DNA of 64,000 nucleotides from Pseudomonas mucoides (GTDB lineage: Bacteria > Pseudomonadota > Gammaproteobacteria > Pseudomonadales > Pseudomonadaceae): contig NZ_JACOPW010000001.1 in the NCBI RefSeq assembly GCF_015461845.1, positions 1 to 64,000 on the forward strand, written 5' to 3'. Positions 38,259-48,166 of the stretch are shown one piece after another (positions within the stretch are counted from its first letter, which is position 1; the number at the start of each line of letters is the position of its first letter). The notes under the pieces were generated by a model. The model did no database searches. It was not told the DNA's origin and saw nothing but the letters and a program-made list of their open reading frames with translations. Position numbers and translations under genes: made by a program.

Positions 38259-41200
38259 TTGAGCAATTCATACAACAACCTTTTTAACCTCAACAACCAA
38301 CAAGAGAAACAATCAATTACCGAGGTTATTGCCAACTTCCTCAGTGATGCAGACGTCATGGAAACCATCGGTTGGTCGTGGGACCGCTTATCGGTCACAC
38401 GCATGGCAAACTCTCATCTGGATAACTTGCATCGCCCTGCCGCCATATGCCTATCCAGGCTTATTCGTCACCCCGACTTTTTAAAGATTCGCGCTGAACG
38501 GTCCATCCCCCCGACAAGTTCTTTTCAAGTCAATGAGTCGGGTCATCTCTATTACACCCATGAGAACGTCAGCAGCCGCACCATCGAAACTGACGTTATC
38601 ACCGTCGGCTACTTCTCTGCCCGCACAGACATCACTCACTATGTCGCCGGTCTTGAATCGTTCGAAGAAGACCTTCAACTGTTGGCGAGTATGGCCAGGT
38701 TGACCGGTGGGTGGGTGACCGCCACCGAGAAAATGGCGGTCAGTCAGTGGTTAAACATTCACGGCTTGCCACTGCCTGGCACCGTAGAAAGCGCCAAAGA
38801 GCTGATCGACTTGATCAATCACTCGACACTGCCAGACAGCCCTGCGTATGAAGATTATTGGCAACTACTGGATTCACCGGAAGACTCTCCGTTCAATCTC
38901 ACGGAAGAAAACCGTGCAATCATTCGCCAGGTCTCCGAGGAGCAAACCGCAGGCGAAGTTTCTCTGGTTGCCCTGCTTGGCGATTCGCTGAGGCTCGAAA
39001 GCGGTTCTTCCGATGGATTGCCCACCAGCCAAAGTTACCAAATGGCGCGGCTGATCGACATCGCCGTGTGGGCCTCCGACAATGGGCAAGCGTACATCGA
39101 TGCCTTGGGATGGTTCGCCGATGAGACGGGCCTCAAACCCGCAGAGCCGTTTATTGAGCAACTGGTCATCGCGGCGATACTGCTTGACCTGGACCCCGCT
39201 GCTGATCGGGCCAATACCACATTTGCCGGCTTCGACCTCTATTCCAAACGATACTTGCTGGCCAGTCCGGCCGACGTGCGCACGCAACTTGAACAGCATT
39301 TGGTTTCTACATTCAAACTGCATGAACTCTTTTCGCCGCTGGTGGCAGAGCTGATCCTGGGAGGCATGGCACCGGAATATCTGGTCCATGATCTGCCGCC
39401 CGAACTACGCCTTGGAACGCCCGGCTGGGTTGTATTCACCCAAGCCGTGCACTTTGCCGAATCGATTGTTCCCGGCGTTTCTCGAAGCATGACGTATCAG
39501 CAGTTGCTCGGGTTTGGCCGGATATCGGAATTGAGCCCGGCTGTAAAAAACCTGTCGACGACGGTATCGGTCGATCCGGTCATCACCTGGGCCTTGATGA
39601 ACAGACTTGTCTCCCGGGACGCCGAAGGCAACCTGAGTAAGGATGCTGTCACCCTGGCCATGGATGAATATCAACAGCACATCGATATGATCAACAGCGC
39701 CGTGAAACAACTCGGCAAGCCATTACCCCATCGCAAGGCACTTGCGTTGAAAGAGTTGAAATCCTGGGAATCGGACTGCGACCCGGAGGAGTTGTTGGTC
39801 AAACATCGCGGTACCGGTGGAGGGGCGGGAAGAAAGGTATCGGTGATAGACCTTTATATGGGGGACGAACTTCATACTGAGGATTGGGACCGGATTTCAG
39901 GAGAAAGTATTTACAAGTCTTTCCCTCACCTAGTCCGCATGCCTCCCGTTGCCGAACTGTACGAGCCCGTCTTTGACGACCATATCGATACGATGACCCA
40001 CGCGTTATCTGCCTCGATCAACATTGCTTTTTCGCAACTTCGCCCCCTGGACAGGCAGTTCATCGAAGAAGGGTATCTAGCGATTTACCAAGTCAATTCG
40101 TGGGGGCCGGGAGGACTTGATGGCGTCGTCCCATTGGGCGAAAGAGGCCCTTATGGAGTCATTATCTATGCACGAAAGGACTCGCAAATTCGTGGCTATG
40201 AACTTTTCCCACTCAGAATGGAATGCGTCGTAAACAAACAACTGACTGAAGCGTATTGGTTAAAAGGCGTCGATATTGACTTCGAAAAAAGCTATCCAGA
40301 AAAAAGAGTCTTTCACGAGGCACCCATAGACGACGAGGCGTATTATAAAAACCTGGCACCCCGTAGCGACCAGCGCTCTCAGGTTATCTTCCACAAACTC
40401 GGCGAGTTCAATGTACCTTCTGACAATACCGACACTACTTCGCCGAACCGCTACTTCCGCTCCCAGCGGAAAAATGAAATCAGCGATTTTATTGCCAAGC
40501 AGAACCCGTACTTCAACAAAGCCGCCTTGAAAACGTTGAGCCTTGACGAAACGGCGCGCGAACAAGCCATTGCCAGTTCCGATGCCGCCTTTAACGTCAT
40601 TTTGAACCTGATCGTTCCGTTCAAAGGGTGCATTGAGGATCTGTCCTCAGGTGTTCCATCCAGACAACGTAACGCGATACTGGGGTGTGTCATCGACGCC
40701 GCAGCGCTGGTCGTGTCCTTCGCGATTATCGGCGTCAAAGTCGTCGCGATCAGTGCAAAAGCCTCGACCCTGGTATCGAAACTGTTGTCTGCGTCCAAAG
40801 TTGTGGCCGGTACCGCCGTCAGTCTGGTCAATCCGGTCAGCGGTGCATCACATCTGCTCAAGGGGGGCGCCAAGCTACTCGGCCGGGGCGTAACAAAACT
40901 AAGCGGCAGCGGCCTCTCCGCGGCACACGCCGCCAGACAGCAACTGCGTTACATAACCGGTGCCAACAGCTACAACTTGATCAAGGCCGTCGACCATACC
41001 GGTGTCGGGCCCCGGCTTCGCATGTCGCTGGACACAGTTGCCCATGGGCGTGCGCTGTTCAAGGACGACAGCCTTCAGACGGTCGAACAGATTGTCGCCC
41101 GTCTGGGGGACAAGTACATTCGATTACCGGAGGGTGCGACCCACCTTGAACTTGAGCATCTGTTCAATAAAGCGGTCATCGAATCGGCGATCCCATTCAA

Positions 41201-41906
41201 GCAAGCGCAGGATCTGGAGGCATTGATAGGCCGAACGGCGGTCGATGACCTGTTCGCCGCAGTCCTGGACAAATCGCAATATGGCTACACCACCGCACGG
41301 TCCGCATCGGGTGCCCAAGGTTATGCCGACACGCTGGCCACCTATGCCCAGTTCGAAGCAAAAAACGTCAATTACATGAAGGGCTACCAGCAAAACGTGC
41401 TGAAACAGGATCTGGGCAAGGCGCCGTTTAACCAGGCCATGCCGGAAGCAACGTTCAACCCGAACGGCTTTACGGATAATTCGCGTAGGGCCGGTGCCTG
41501 GATTGTCAACGGTTCGACCTCTCCCGGTAATGACGTTGAGAGCATCGTTCAGGTCCTGCGTGACTATGCAGGCAACAATAAACCGCTGACCGATCCGGCG
41601 GTGATCAAAGAGGTGCACGCACGGATTGCCCCCGCGACCTCTGACGTCGTGCGCATTGGCGTCAATGACAAGAAGTACGCCAGCAACATCAGTGGCTTCG
41701 CCGCAATGGAACAGCACCTGAAAACGCTGGACACCGGCCATGAGTACTTCGACAAACATTTGCTGGCAACTGTCGTGGGTTTCCACGGTTTGGGCGACGG
41801 TAATGGCCGCACAGGTCGCGCGCTGTATGCCATCAGCCAACTGCGAAACAACCGCTTCACTGCGCTGACAAAAAACGAGTTCAGTTTGCTGCACGGCCTC
41901 GATTGA
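38259..41906 (+). CDS. Large toxin-like protein with C-terminal Fic (AMPylation) motif
   Basis: A 1215-residue protein. The C-terminus carries a Fic signature, HGLGDGNGRTGR at residues 1176-1187 (canonical HxFx(D/E)GNGRxxR), the active site of enzymes that transfer AMP or related groups to target proteins. The first two thirds resemble dermonecrotic-toxin-like (DUF6543-type) regions of Pseudomonas effectors. A hydrophobic stretch around residues 805-830 (CVIDAAALVVSFAIIGVKVV) could serve in membrane insertion. There is no signal peptide. The start is TTG at 38259 with GGAA upstream; the next in-frame ATG is 34 codons on. No inhibitory (S/T)xxxE(G/N) motif was spotted by eye and no antitoxin gene is adjacent. 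Base composition is more AT-rich than its neighbours in the first two thirds. The domain names are by memory. Confidence 0.82.
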   Translation: MSNSYNNLFNLNNQQEKQSITEVIANFLSDADVMETIGWSWDRLSVTRMANSHLDNLHRPAAICLSRLIRHPDFLKIRAERSIPPTSSFQVNESGHLYYTHENVSSRTIETDVITVGYFSARTDITHYVAGLESFEEDLQLLASMARLTGGWVTATEKMAVSQWLNIHGLPLPGTVESAKELIDLINHSTLPDSPAYEDYWQLLDSPEDSPFNLTEENRAIIRQVSEEQTAGEVSLVALLGDSLRLESGSSDGLPTSQSYQMARLIDIAVWASDNGQAYIDALGWFADETGLKPAEPFIEQLVIAAILLDLDPAADRANTTFAGFDLYSKRYLLASPADVRTQLEQHLVSTFKLHELFSPLVAELILGGMAPEYLVHDLPPELRLGTPGWVVFTQAVHFAESIVPGVSRSMTYQQLLGFGRISELSPAVKNLSTTVSVDPVITWALMNRLVSRDAEGNLSKDAVTLAMDEYQQHIDMINSAVKQLGKPLPHRKALALKELKSWESDCDPEELLVKHRGTGGGAGRKVSVIDLYMGDELHTEDWDRISGESIYKSFPHLVRMPPVAELYEPVFDDHIDTMTHALSASINIAFSQLRPLDRQFIEEGYLAIYQVNSWGPGGLDGVVPLGERGPYGVIIYARKDSQIRGYELFPLRMECVVNKQLTEAYWLKGVDIDFEKSYPEKRVFHEAPIDDEAYYKNLAPRSDQRSQVIFHKLGEFNVPSDNTDTTSPNRYFRSQRKNEISDFIAKQNPYFNKAALKTLSLDETAREQAIASSDAAFNVILNLIVPFKGCIEDLSSGVPSRQRNAILGCVIDAAALVVSFAIIGVKVVAISAKASTLVSKLLSASKVVAGTAVSLVNPVSGASHLLKGGAKLLGRGVTKLSGSGLSAAHAARQQLRYITGANSYNLIKAVDHTGVGPRLRMSLDTVAHGRALFKDDSLQTVEQIVARLGDKYIRLPEGATHLELEHLFNKAVIESAIPFKQAQDLEALIGRTAVDDLFAAVLDKSQYGYTTARSASGAQGYADTLATYAQFEAKNVNYMKGYQQNVLKQDLGKAPFNQAMPEATFNPNGFTDNSRRAGAWIVNGSTSPGNDVESIVQVLRDYAGNNKPLTDPAVIKEVHARIAPATSDVVRIGVNDKKYASNISGFAAMEQHLKTLDTGHEYFDKHLLATVVGFHGLGDGNGRTGRALYAISQLRNNRFTALTKNEFSLLHGLD

Positions 41907-41923
41907 GGCGAGTTGTCCGGGGG

Positions 41924-42511
41924 TCAGGAAACCAGCAGATACACGGCACTCGCCCCCAGCAATAGCGCCATGACCCGATTGAACAAGCGCATTCCTGCCG
42001 GATTATTCAAATAACCCTGCAGGAATGTTCCGGCATACACCCAGCAGCCCACCGACACATAACAGATCACCAGATACACCGCCGCAAACTGCCAGATCAG
42101 CCGCGCCTCACCGTCCGCGACGAAGGCGCCCATCCCTGCCACGCAGGCCAGCCAGGCTTTCGGGTTGAGCCATTGCATGATTGCGCCGTACACCATCGAA
42201 GGCGCCTTTGCGGACCCGTTCACATCCAGTCGGCCATCGTCCGCCGCCAGTTTCCAGGCCATGAACAACAGAAACGCCACGCCCGCCCATTGCACCACCC
42301 GCGTCAGCGCCGGCCACACCTGCAATACCTCATGCAGCCCGAGCCCCATCAACACCAGCAACAACACGAACCCCAGCGTAGCCCCGGCGACGTGCCGTTG
42401 ACTGGCGCGAAAGCCGAACTGCGCGCCCGAGCTCAACGCCACAATGTTCACCGGCCCCGGCGTTATCGACGCCACCAGTGCAAACGTTGCCATGGAAATC
42501 AACAGACTCAT
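41924..42511 (-). CDS. LysE family amino acid exporter
   Basis: A 195-residue inner-membrane protein with about six hydrophobic segments. It has the LysE/RhtB signature ITPGPVNIVALSSGAQFGFR near residues 16-35 and the QWLNPKAWLACVAG block in the middle. It probably exports an amino acid or a toxic analogue. It is convergent with the Fic gene, whose stop lies 18 bases away. The AraC regulator at 37249 is the likely original partner. Confidence 0.9.
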   Translation of the reverse strand: MSLLISMATFALVASITPGPVNIVALSSGAQFGFRASQRHVAGATLGFVLLLVLMGLGLHEVLQVWPALTRVVQWAGVAFLLFMAWKLAADDGRLDVNGSAKAPSMVYGAIMQWLNPKAWLACVAGMGAFVADGEARLIWQFAAVYLVICYVSVGCWVYAGTFLQGYLNNPAGMRLFNRVMALLLGASAVYLLVS

Positions 42512-42612
42512 CGCGCACCTTCTTCAATTCAGGGAAATCAGCGCTCAAGTTACTGAGCACCCTGCTGCGCGTATTGAAGAAAACTGCCCAAAGCATTGCG
42601 ACACGTATGGGT

Positions 42613-44121
42613 TCAATCATCCTCGTGCAGCTTGATGCCTCGGGCGTGGAGCAAATGCGGGACGATCAGCACCAGCAACGTCAGGGCGAGGAACGATGCG
42701 GCGATGGGTTGCGTGAGAAAGGTTGTCCAGTCGCCTTCGCTAATGGACAGCGCATTACGCAGCTGCTTTTCAGCCATCGGCCCGAGCAACATCCCCACGA
42801 TTACCGGCGCCACGGGGAAATCAAAACGCCGCATCAGCACTCCGCCCCAGCCGATGCCGAGCATCAGCAAAAGATCGAACGACGAGTGACGCATGCCGTA
42901 CACACCGATGGTGGCGAACACCAGGATGCCAGCGTTCAGGTAAGGTCGCGGAATCTGCAGCAGCTTGACCCACAAACCCACCAGCGGCAGGTTCAGCACC
43001 AGCAGGATGACGTTGCCGATGTACAGCGAAGCGACGAGGGTCCAGACCAGGTCGCCCGAGGTCTGGAACAGCATCGGGCCGGGTTGCAGGTTGTAGTTCT
43101 GGAACGCGGCCAACAGGATGGCCGCCGTGGCGGAAGTCGGAATGCCCAGCGTCAGCAGCGGTACCAACGAGCCGGTCGCACTGGCATTGTTGGCCGCCTC
43201 AGGCCCGGCCACGCCTTCAATCGCGCCCTCGCCTTTACTGCCAGCGAACTCTTTCGGGTATTTGCTCAGCTTGCGTTCGGCCGAATAGGACAGAAACGTC
43301 GGAATCTCGGCGCCACCGGCCGGAATTGAACCGAACGGGAAGCCGATCAGGGTGCCGCGCAGCCAGGCCGGAACCGAACGTTTCCAGTCAGCGCGGGTCA
43401 TCCACAACGAGGTCAAGCGGTGTCGGTTGCCGGCTTCTTCTTTTTGATACAACAGGCTGTACAACGCTTCCCCCACCGCGAACAGACCCACTGCCACCAA
43501 CACCACTTCAATGCCATCCACCAACTCCGGCACCCCCAGGGTGTAGCGGGCAATGCCCGAGGTCGAATCCAGGCCGATCAAGCCAATGGCCAGGCCCACC
43601 CCCAGCGAGGCGAAACCGCGCAGCATCGACGCGCCGAGGACCGCCGACACGGTGGTGAACGACAGCACCAGAATCGCGAAATACTCCGCCGGGCCGAATT
43701 TCAGCGCCAGTGTGGCAACCACCGGGGCAAACAGCGTCAGCAGGATCGTGGCAATCGTCCCGGCCACAAATGAACCGATGGCCGCCGTGGCCAGTGCCGG
43801 CCCGGCCCGGCCATTGCGGGCCATCAGGTTACCTTCCAGGGCCGTGACCATGGAGGACGACTCACCCGGCGTGTTGAGCAAAATGGAAGTCGTGGAACCG
43901 CCAAACTGCGCGCCGTAATAGATACCGGCAAACATGATCAGCGCCCCGGTCGGATCGACCTTGGCGGTGATCGGCAGCAACAGCGCCACGGTCAGCGCCG
44001 GCCCAATGCCGGGCAACACGCCAATGGCCGTGCCGAGCAGACAGCCGATAAAGCCCCACATCAGATTGATCGGTGACAGCGCGGCGGAAAACCCCATCGC
44101 CAGACTTGCAAGAATATCCAC
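42613..44121 (-). CDS. tctA: Tripartite tricarboxylate transporter, large permease TctA
   Basis: A 502-residue inner-membrane protein with about 12 hydrophobic segments. The family motif [19 protein letters not shown] lies near residues 38-56, and the second copy-like block is [20 protein letters not shown]. It forms the sodium- or proton-coupled pore for a carboxylate delivered by TctC. It is the last gene of a leftward tctC-tctB-tctA operon; the gap to tctB is 24 bases. Confidence 0.94.
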   Translation of the reverse strand: MDILASLAMGFSAALSPINLMWGFIGCLLGTAIGVLPGIGPALTVALLLPITAKVDPTGALIMFAGIYYGAQFGGSTTSILLNTPGESSSMVTALEGNLMARNGRAGPALATAAIGSFVAGTIATILLTLFAPVVATLALKFGPAEYFAILVLSFTTVSAVLGASMLRGFASLGVGLAIGLIGLDSTSGIARYTLGVPELVDGIEVVLVAVGLFAVGEALYSLLYQKEEAGNRHRLTSLWMTRADWKRSVPAWLRGTLIGFPFGSIPAGGAEIPTFLSYSAERKLSKYPKEFAGSKGEGAIEGVAGPEAANNASATGSLVPLLTLGIPTSATAAILLAAFQNYNLQPGPMLFQTSGDLVWTLVASLYIGNVILLVLNLPLVGLWVKLLQIPRPYLNAGILVFATIGVYGMRHSSFDLLLMLGIGWGGVLMRRFDFPVAPVIVGMLLGPMAEKQLRNALSISEGDWTTFLTQPIAASFLALTLLVLIVPHLLHARGIKLHEDD

Positions 44122-44145
44122 CGGGTTGATCTCCTGTGGCCCGGA

Positions 44146-44640
44146 TCAGATCCAGGCGTTGACAAGGGGCGGCAGGGAAACCCCGAGCCCGGCGTTGAAC
44201 AGCCAATAAATCGGCAGCGTCAGGGCAATGCCGATGGCCAGGTCGCGCAGTGGATGGCGACTGCCAAACCCGCGTGCGGCACAGACAAACAACAGCCCGG
44301 CGGCGAGGACGAAACCGATCAGGTTGATCAGCACCGCCACCCCCACCAGTCCCGCCGTCACCCACGCCACACCCCGTTTGCCGCCGGGCAGCGCTTTGGC
44401 CGATTCGTCATGGTGATCCGCCAGCTCGCGAAAACCACCGGTAACGGCCTGATAACTCAGCAGCAAACCGACCACGCCAAGGAACACCGCCAACCCATAG
44501 GGATAGACATGCGCGCCCAAAATGACGAAGCCCATCTCGGGCGGAAACCGGAAGGCACCGACCGCCAGAACGGCGCTGATGGCGATCAGGCCAAGGCCGA
44601 TCGCCAACTGTGGCGGCACAATGTTGCGCGGGCCGGCCAT
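44146..44640 (-). CDS. tctB: Tripartite tricarboxylate transporter, small permease TctB
   Basis: A 164-residue membrane protein with four hydrophobic segments, as usual for TctB. It begins one base after the tctC stop (44642), so translation is probably coupled. Sequence conservation in this subunit is low; identification rests on topology and its place between tctC and tctA. Confidence 0.9.
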   Translation of the reverse strand: MAGPRNIVPPQLAIGLGLIAISAVLAVGAFRFPPEMGFVILGAHVYPYGLAVFLGVVGLLLSYQAVTGGFRELADHHDESAKALPGGKRGVAWVTAGLVGVAVLINLIGFVLAAGLLFVCAARGFGSRHPLRDLAIGIALTLPIYWLFNAGLGVSLPPLVNAWI

Positions 44641-44641
44641 G

Positions 44642-45610
44642 TCAATTCAGCAGCCCGACGTTGACCAGCATCGCGTGCAACCGCACGTGTTCTTCGGCGA
44701 CAAACTTGCCGAACTCATCGCCGGTCAACACGCTCGGCGACCATGCGTTGGTCTGGATGTTGTCCTTCCAGGATTGGCTGTTGGAAGCCGCGACAACGGC
44801 GTCGGTCAGTTCTTTACGCTGCTCCGGGCTCAGGCCTGCCGCGCCGTACACACCGCGCCAGTTGCCGATGATCACGTCGTAACCTTTCTCTTTGAGGGTC
44901 GGTGCATCAATGCCAGGCACACGCTCCGGCGCGCCGATGGCGAGCACACGGAACTGGCCGTTCTTGATGTATTGACCCAGTTCGGCATAACCGCCGGTGA
45001 TCACCTTGATCTGCCCGCCGAGCGCCTGGGCAACCACTTCACCACCACCGGCGAAAGCGACGTAGTTGACCTTGTTCACCGGGATGTCCATTTTGCCGGC
45101 CAGTTCGGCGATGCCGATGTGATCGACCGAGCCTTTGGAGCCGCCGCCCCACGTGATGCTGGTCGGTTTTTCCTTGAAGGCCTTGAGCAAGTCTTCCAGG
45201 GTTTTGAACTCGGACTCTTTGCGCACTGCAATCACGTTGTACTCCGTGAACAACCGGGCAATCGGTGTCACGTCCTTCAGGGTGATTTGCGGTTTGTTCT
45301 GTTCAATCCCCGCGACCATGATCGCGCCCACCACCAGCAACGCATCGCCATCACCCTTGGTGCTGTTGGCAAACTGCGCCAGCCCCAGCGTTCCACCCGC
45401 CCCGCCCTTGTTTTCGAAGGTGGCGGATTTAGCGACCTTGGCCTCGATCAAGGCTTTGCCCAGTTCGCGGGCGGTCTGGTCATAGCCGCCACCGACCGAA
45501 CCCGGGGCCATGAACTTGACGGTGTCCAGCGCCATGGCGGGTGTCGAGAGTGCGGCAGCGGTAATCGCCACAGCAGCGGCGTAGTTGAAACGACGGAACA
45601 AAGCGAACAT
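44642..45610 (-). CDS. tctC: Tripartite tricarboxylate transporter substrate-binding protein
   Basis: A 322-residue periplasmic binding protein (Bug/TctC family) with signal peptide FNYAAAVAITAAALSTPAMA. The N-terminal ligand loop reads MAPGSVGGGYDQTAREL, and ENKGGAGGTLGLAQFA is the second conserved loop. It delivers a carboxylate to TctAB. AGGAG precedes the ATG. No TctDE two-component system is adjacent. Confidence 0.93.
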   Translation of the reverse strand: MFALFRRFNYAAAVAITAAALSTPAMALDTVKFMAPGSVGGGYDQTARELGKALIEAKVAKSATFENKGGAGGTLGLAQFANSTKGDGDALLVVGAIMVAGIEQNKPQITLKDVTPIARLFTEYNVIAVRKESEFKTLEDLLKAFKEKPTSITWGGGSKGSVDHIGIAELAGKMDIPVNKVNYVAFAGGGEVVAQALGGQIKVITGGYAELGQYIKNGQFRVLAIGAPERVPGIDAPTLKEKGYDVIIGNWRGVYGAAGLSPEQRKELTDAVVAASNSQSWKDNIQTNAWSPSVLTGDEFGKFVAEEHVRLHAMLVNVGLLN

Positions 45611-45760
45611 GAGCGGTCTCCTGATCTTGTTTTTGTAGGTGCCGTTGAATCGCGCTCAGGAGCAACCCCTGCTCACTGAACATGCGTCTGTGAACAAGCG
45701 TAGGCCATGGTTTTGATTGAGGGTGTGTTGTTGTCCAGATCGCCCGGGGCCTTGGACTTT

Positions 45761-47092
45761 TTACGTATGCGCGTCCACCACCCACTTCACTTTCACCAGT
45801 GCTTGTCGAAGTGTGTCCATGTCCACCGAGCCCAACGCCAACCGCAAGGCGTGCGGTACATGGAGCGAAATCGCGAAGGGTTCGGCGGTGGACACAGAAA
45901 CCTGCTCACGCATCAACGCCACGGCAATCTGGTCTGCCCGTGCGTCTTCCGACAAAGGCAGCCACAGAAAGTAGGACGACGGATGGCGGATCACCGCAAG
46001 TCCGCTGAGCGCCTCATCGGCCAGCTTCTGTCGTGCCTGTGCGTCTTCGCGTTTTTGCGCTTCGAGCCGGGTGACGGTGCCATCCTCAAGCCAGGCGCAG
46101 GCGATGGCCGTCATAACGCCCGGGGTGTTCCAGGTGGTCGCCCTGATTGTGCGCTCGAGCTCGGCGACCTTCTGCGCAGGGGCCACAATGAAACCAACGC
46201 GCAAACCGGTGGCGACGTTCTTGGAAAAACCGGACACGTAAATCGTCCGCTCCGGGGCCAACTCAGTGATGGGCGGCGGCGGGTCTTCGGCGAGAAACGC
46301 ATAAGCCCCGTCCTCGATGATGTGCAGGTCGTGCTTGCGCGCAATCGACACCAGATGTTCGCGCTGCTCGGCCGGCATCACCCAGCCCATCGGGTTATGC
46401 AGGGTCGGCATGGTGTAGACGGCGCGCACTGTCCGGCGGCGGCACAGGTCCTCCAGCGCCTGCAGATCCGGACCGTGTTCCGTGACGGGAATGGGCACGA
46501 TTTCAAGGTGCAGCGTGGCGGCCAGCACTTTGAAACCCGAGTAGGTCAGCGCGTCCGCCGCGATTACGTCACCGGGTCGCAGCAATGCCATCAACGTCAC
46601 TGCCAGACCGTGTTGAGCGCCGCTGACAATCAACACGTTGTCGGCTTCAACCGTCAGGCCACGGCTAAGCAAATGTCGAGCAATGGAGGCGCGCTCATGC
46701 GCCCGTCCGCAGTGAGGCTGGTAGCGCAGGTGCGATTCCAGGTCGCCGGACAACGCGAGTTGGCGCAAGGCATTGCGCAACAGGTCGGCCTGCCCCGGCA
46801 GCGCGGGATAGTTGAAATTGAGGTCAATCACCCCTGGCGCAATGTCCGGCTGATCGATGCCGTGGCTGGGCGGCAACGACGTCTCCCGGACAAAGGTCCC
46901 GCGCCCGGTTTCACCGCTGACCAATCCCATCGCTTCCAGTTCGGCATACACCCGGCTGGCCGTGACCAGCGCCAGGCCTTCGCTGGCGGCCAACTGACGG
47001 TGCGTCGGCAAGCGTGTGCCCGGCAGCAAGCGCCCCGCGTGAATATCGGCGGCCAGGGTGTCCACCAGGGACTTGTAACGGGAGCGTGGCAT
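45761..47092 (-). CDS. MocR-type (GntR-HTH/aminotransferase) transcriptional regulator
   Basis: A 443-residue regulator with an N-terminal GntR winged helix (LPTHRQLAASEGLALVTASR) and a fold-type I aminotransferase-like domain. The PLP lysine is in YVSGFSKNVATGLRVGF. Such proteins sense PLP or an amino compound. ATG at 47090-47092 gives MPRSRYKSLVDTLAADI, the common family start; an upstream in-frame TTG at 47113 adds seven residues. It is divergent from the EamA transporter, which it likely controls. Confidence 0.9.
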   Translation of the reverse strand: MPRSRYKSLVDTLAADIHAGRLLPGTRLPTHRQLAASEGLALVTASRVYAELEAMGLVSGETGRGTFVRETSLPPSHGIDQPDIAPGVIDLNFNYPALPGQADLLRNALRQLALSGDLESHLRYQPHCGRAHERASIARHLLSRGLTVEADNVLIVSGAQHGLAVTLMALLRPGDVIAADALTYSGFKVLAATLHLEIVPIPVTEHGPDLQALEDLCRRRTVRAVYTMPTLHNPMGWVMPAEQREHLVSIARKHDLHIIEDGAYAFLAEDPPPPITELAPERTIYVSGFSKNVATGLRVGFIVAPAQKVAELERTIRATTWNTPGVMTAIACAWLEDGTVTRLEAQKREDAQARQKLADEALSGLAVIRHPSSYFLWLPLSEDARADQIAVALMREQVSVSTAEPFAISLHVPHALRLALGSVDMDTLRQALVKVKWVVDAHT

Positions 47093-47179
47093 CGTGGGGT
47101 GTATCCATGACAATTTTTTGATTGTTCTTAATCCTGGCTCATAAGATGCCTTTCACGCAACCTGCCTCGGAGACGCCAC

Positions 47180-48076
47180 ATGGACAGGACCTCAACGCTC
47201 AACAGACCGACACTGGACAAGCACGCCAGCGGGCTGATCAATGGCTTCATCGGCGTGCTGATCTTCAGCGGCTCACTGCCCGCCACCCGCGTGGCTGTGC
47301 TCGAACTCGACCCGGTGTTCCTGACCGTCGCCCGGGCCACCATCGCCGGCGTGCTGGCGCTGTGCATGCTGTGGCTGTTCAAGGAAAAGCGCCCGGCGCG
47401 TAGTCAATTGTTGCCTTTGGTCATTGTGGCGCTGGGAGTTGTAGTCGGCTTTCCGCTGCTGACGGCATTGGCGTTGCAATACGTGACGTCGGCGCATTCC
47501 ATCGTCTTTGTCGGTCTGTTGCCGCTCGCCACGGCCGCGTTTGGCGTGTTGCGCGGTGGCGAACGTCCACGGCCGGCGTTCTGGTTTTTCTCGGTGCTGG
47601 GCAGTTTGCTGGTGATCGGCTTCGCCGTTTCCCAAGGCCTTACCGCGTCGCCTGTCGGTGATTTGCTGATGCTGCTGGCGATTCTGGCCTGTGGCCTGGG
47701 GTATGCCGAAGGCGCCAAACTCTCCAGAACACTGGGCGGCTGGCAGGTGATTTGCTGGGCCTTGGTGTTGTCGCTGCCGCTGATGGTCGCGCTGACGGTG
47801 TGGCGGATGCCCGTTTCATTGTCCGGGATCACGATGCCGGCCTGGTTGAGCCTGGCGTATGTGTCGCTGTTCAGCATGCTGATCGGTTTCGTGTTCTGGT
47901 ATCGCGGATTGGCGCAGGGCGGGATTGCGGCGGTGGGACAGCTTCAACTGCTGCAGCCGTTTTTCGGCCTGGCGCTGGCGGCGACGTTGCTGCACGAACA
48001 GGTCAGCCTCGGCATGCTCGGGGTCACCGTGGCGGTGATTCTCTGCGTGGCAGGCGCGAGGAAGTTCGCCAAATAA
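47180..48076 (+). CDS. EamA/DMT family transporter
   Basis: A 298-residue membrane protein with ten hydrophobic segments arranged as two EamA repeats (the second containing AYVSLFSMLIGFVFWYRGLA). Proteins of this kind export metabolites or amino acids. It faces the MocR regulator across an 87-bp gap that would contain both promoters. The substrate is not inferable. Confidence 0.9.
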   Translation: MDRTSTLNRPTLDKHASGLINGFIGVLIFSGSLPATRVAVLELDPVFLTVARATIAGVLALCMLWLFKEKRPARSQLLPLVIVALGVVVGFPLLTALALQYVTSAHSIVFVGLLPLATAAFGVLRGGERPRPAFWFFSVLGSLLVIGFAVSQGLTASPVGDLLMLLAILACGLGYAEGAKLSRTLGGWQVICWALVLSLPLMVALTVWRMPVSLSGITMPAWLSLAYVSLFSMLIGFVFWYRGLAQGGIAAVGQLQLLQPFFGLALAATLLHEQVSLGMLGVTVAVILCVAGARKFAK

Positions 48077-48166
48077 AAGTGTACTGCGGCTTGTGTCCAT
48101 GGCTGTACCGGGCGGTCCGTCCACCGCCCATGATAAAAATGGCGTTCTCGTTTGCGGAGACTCGCC

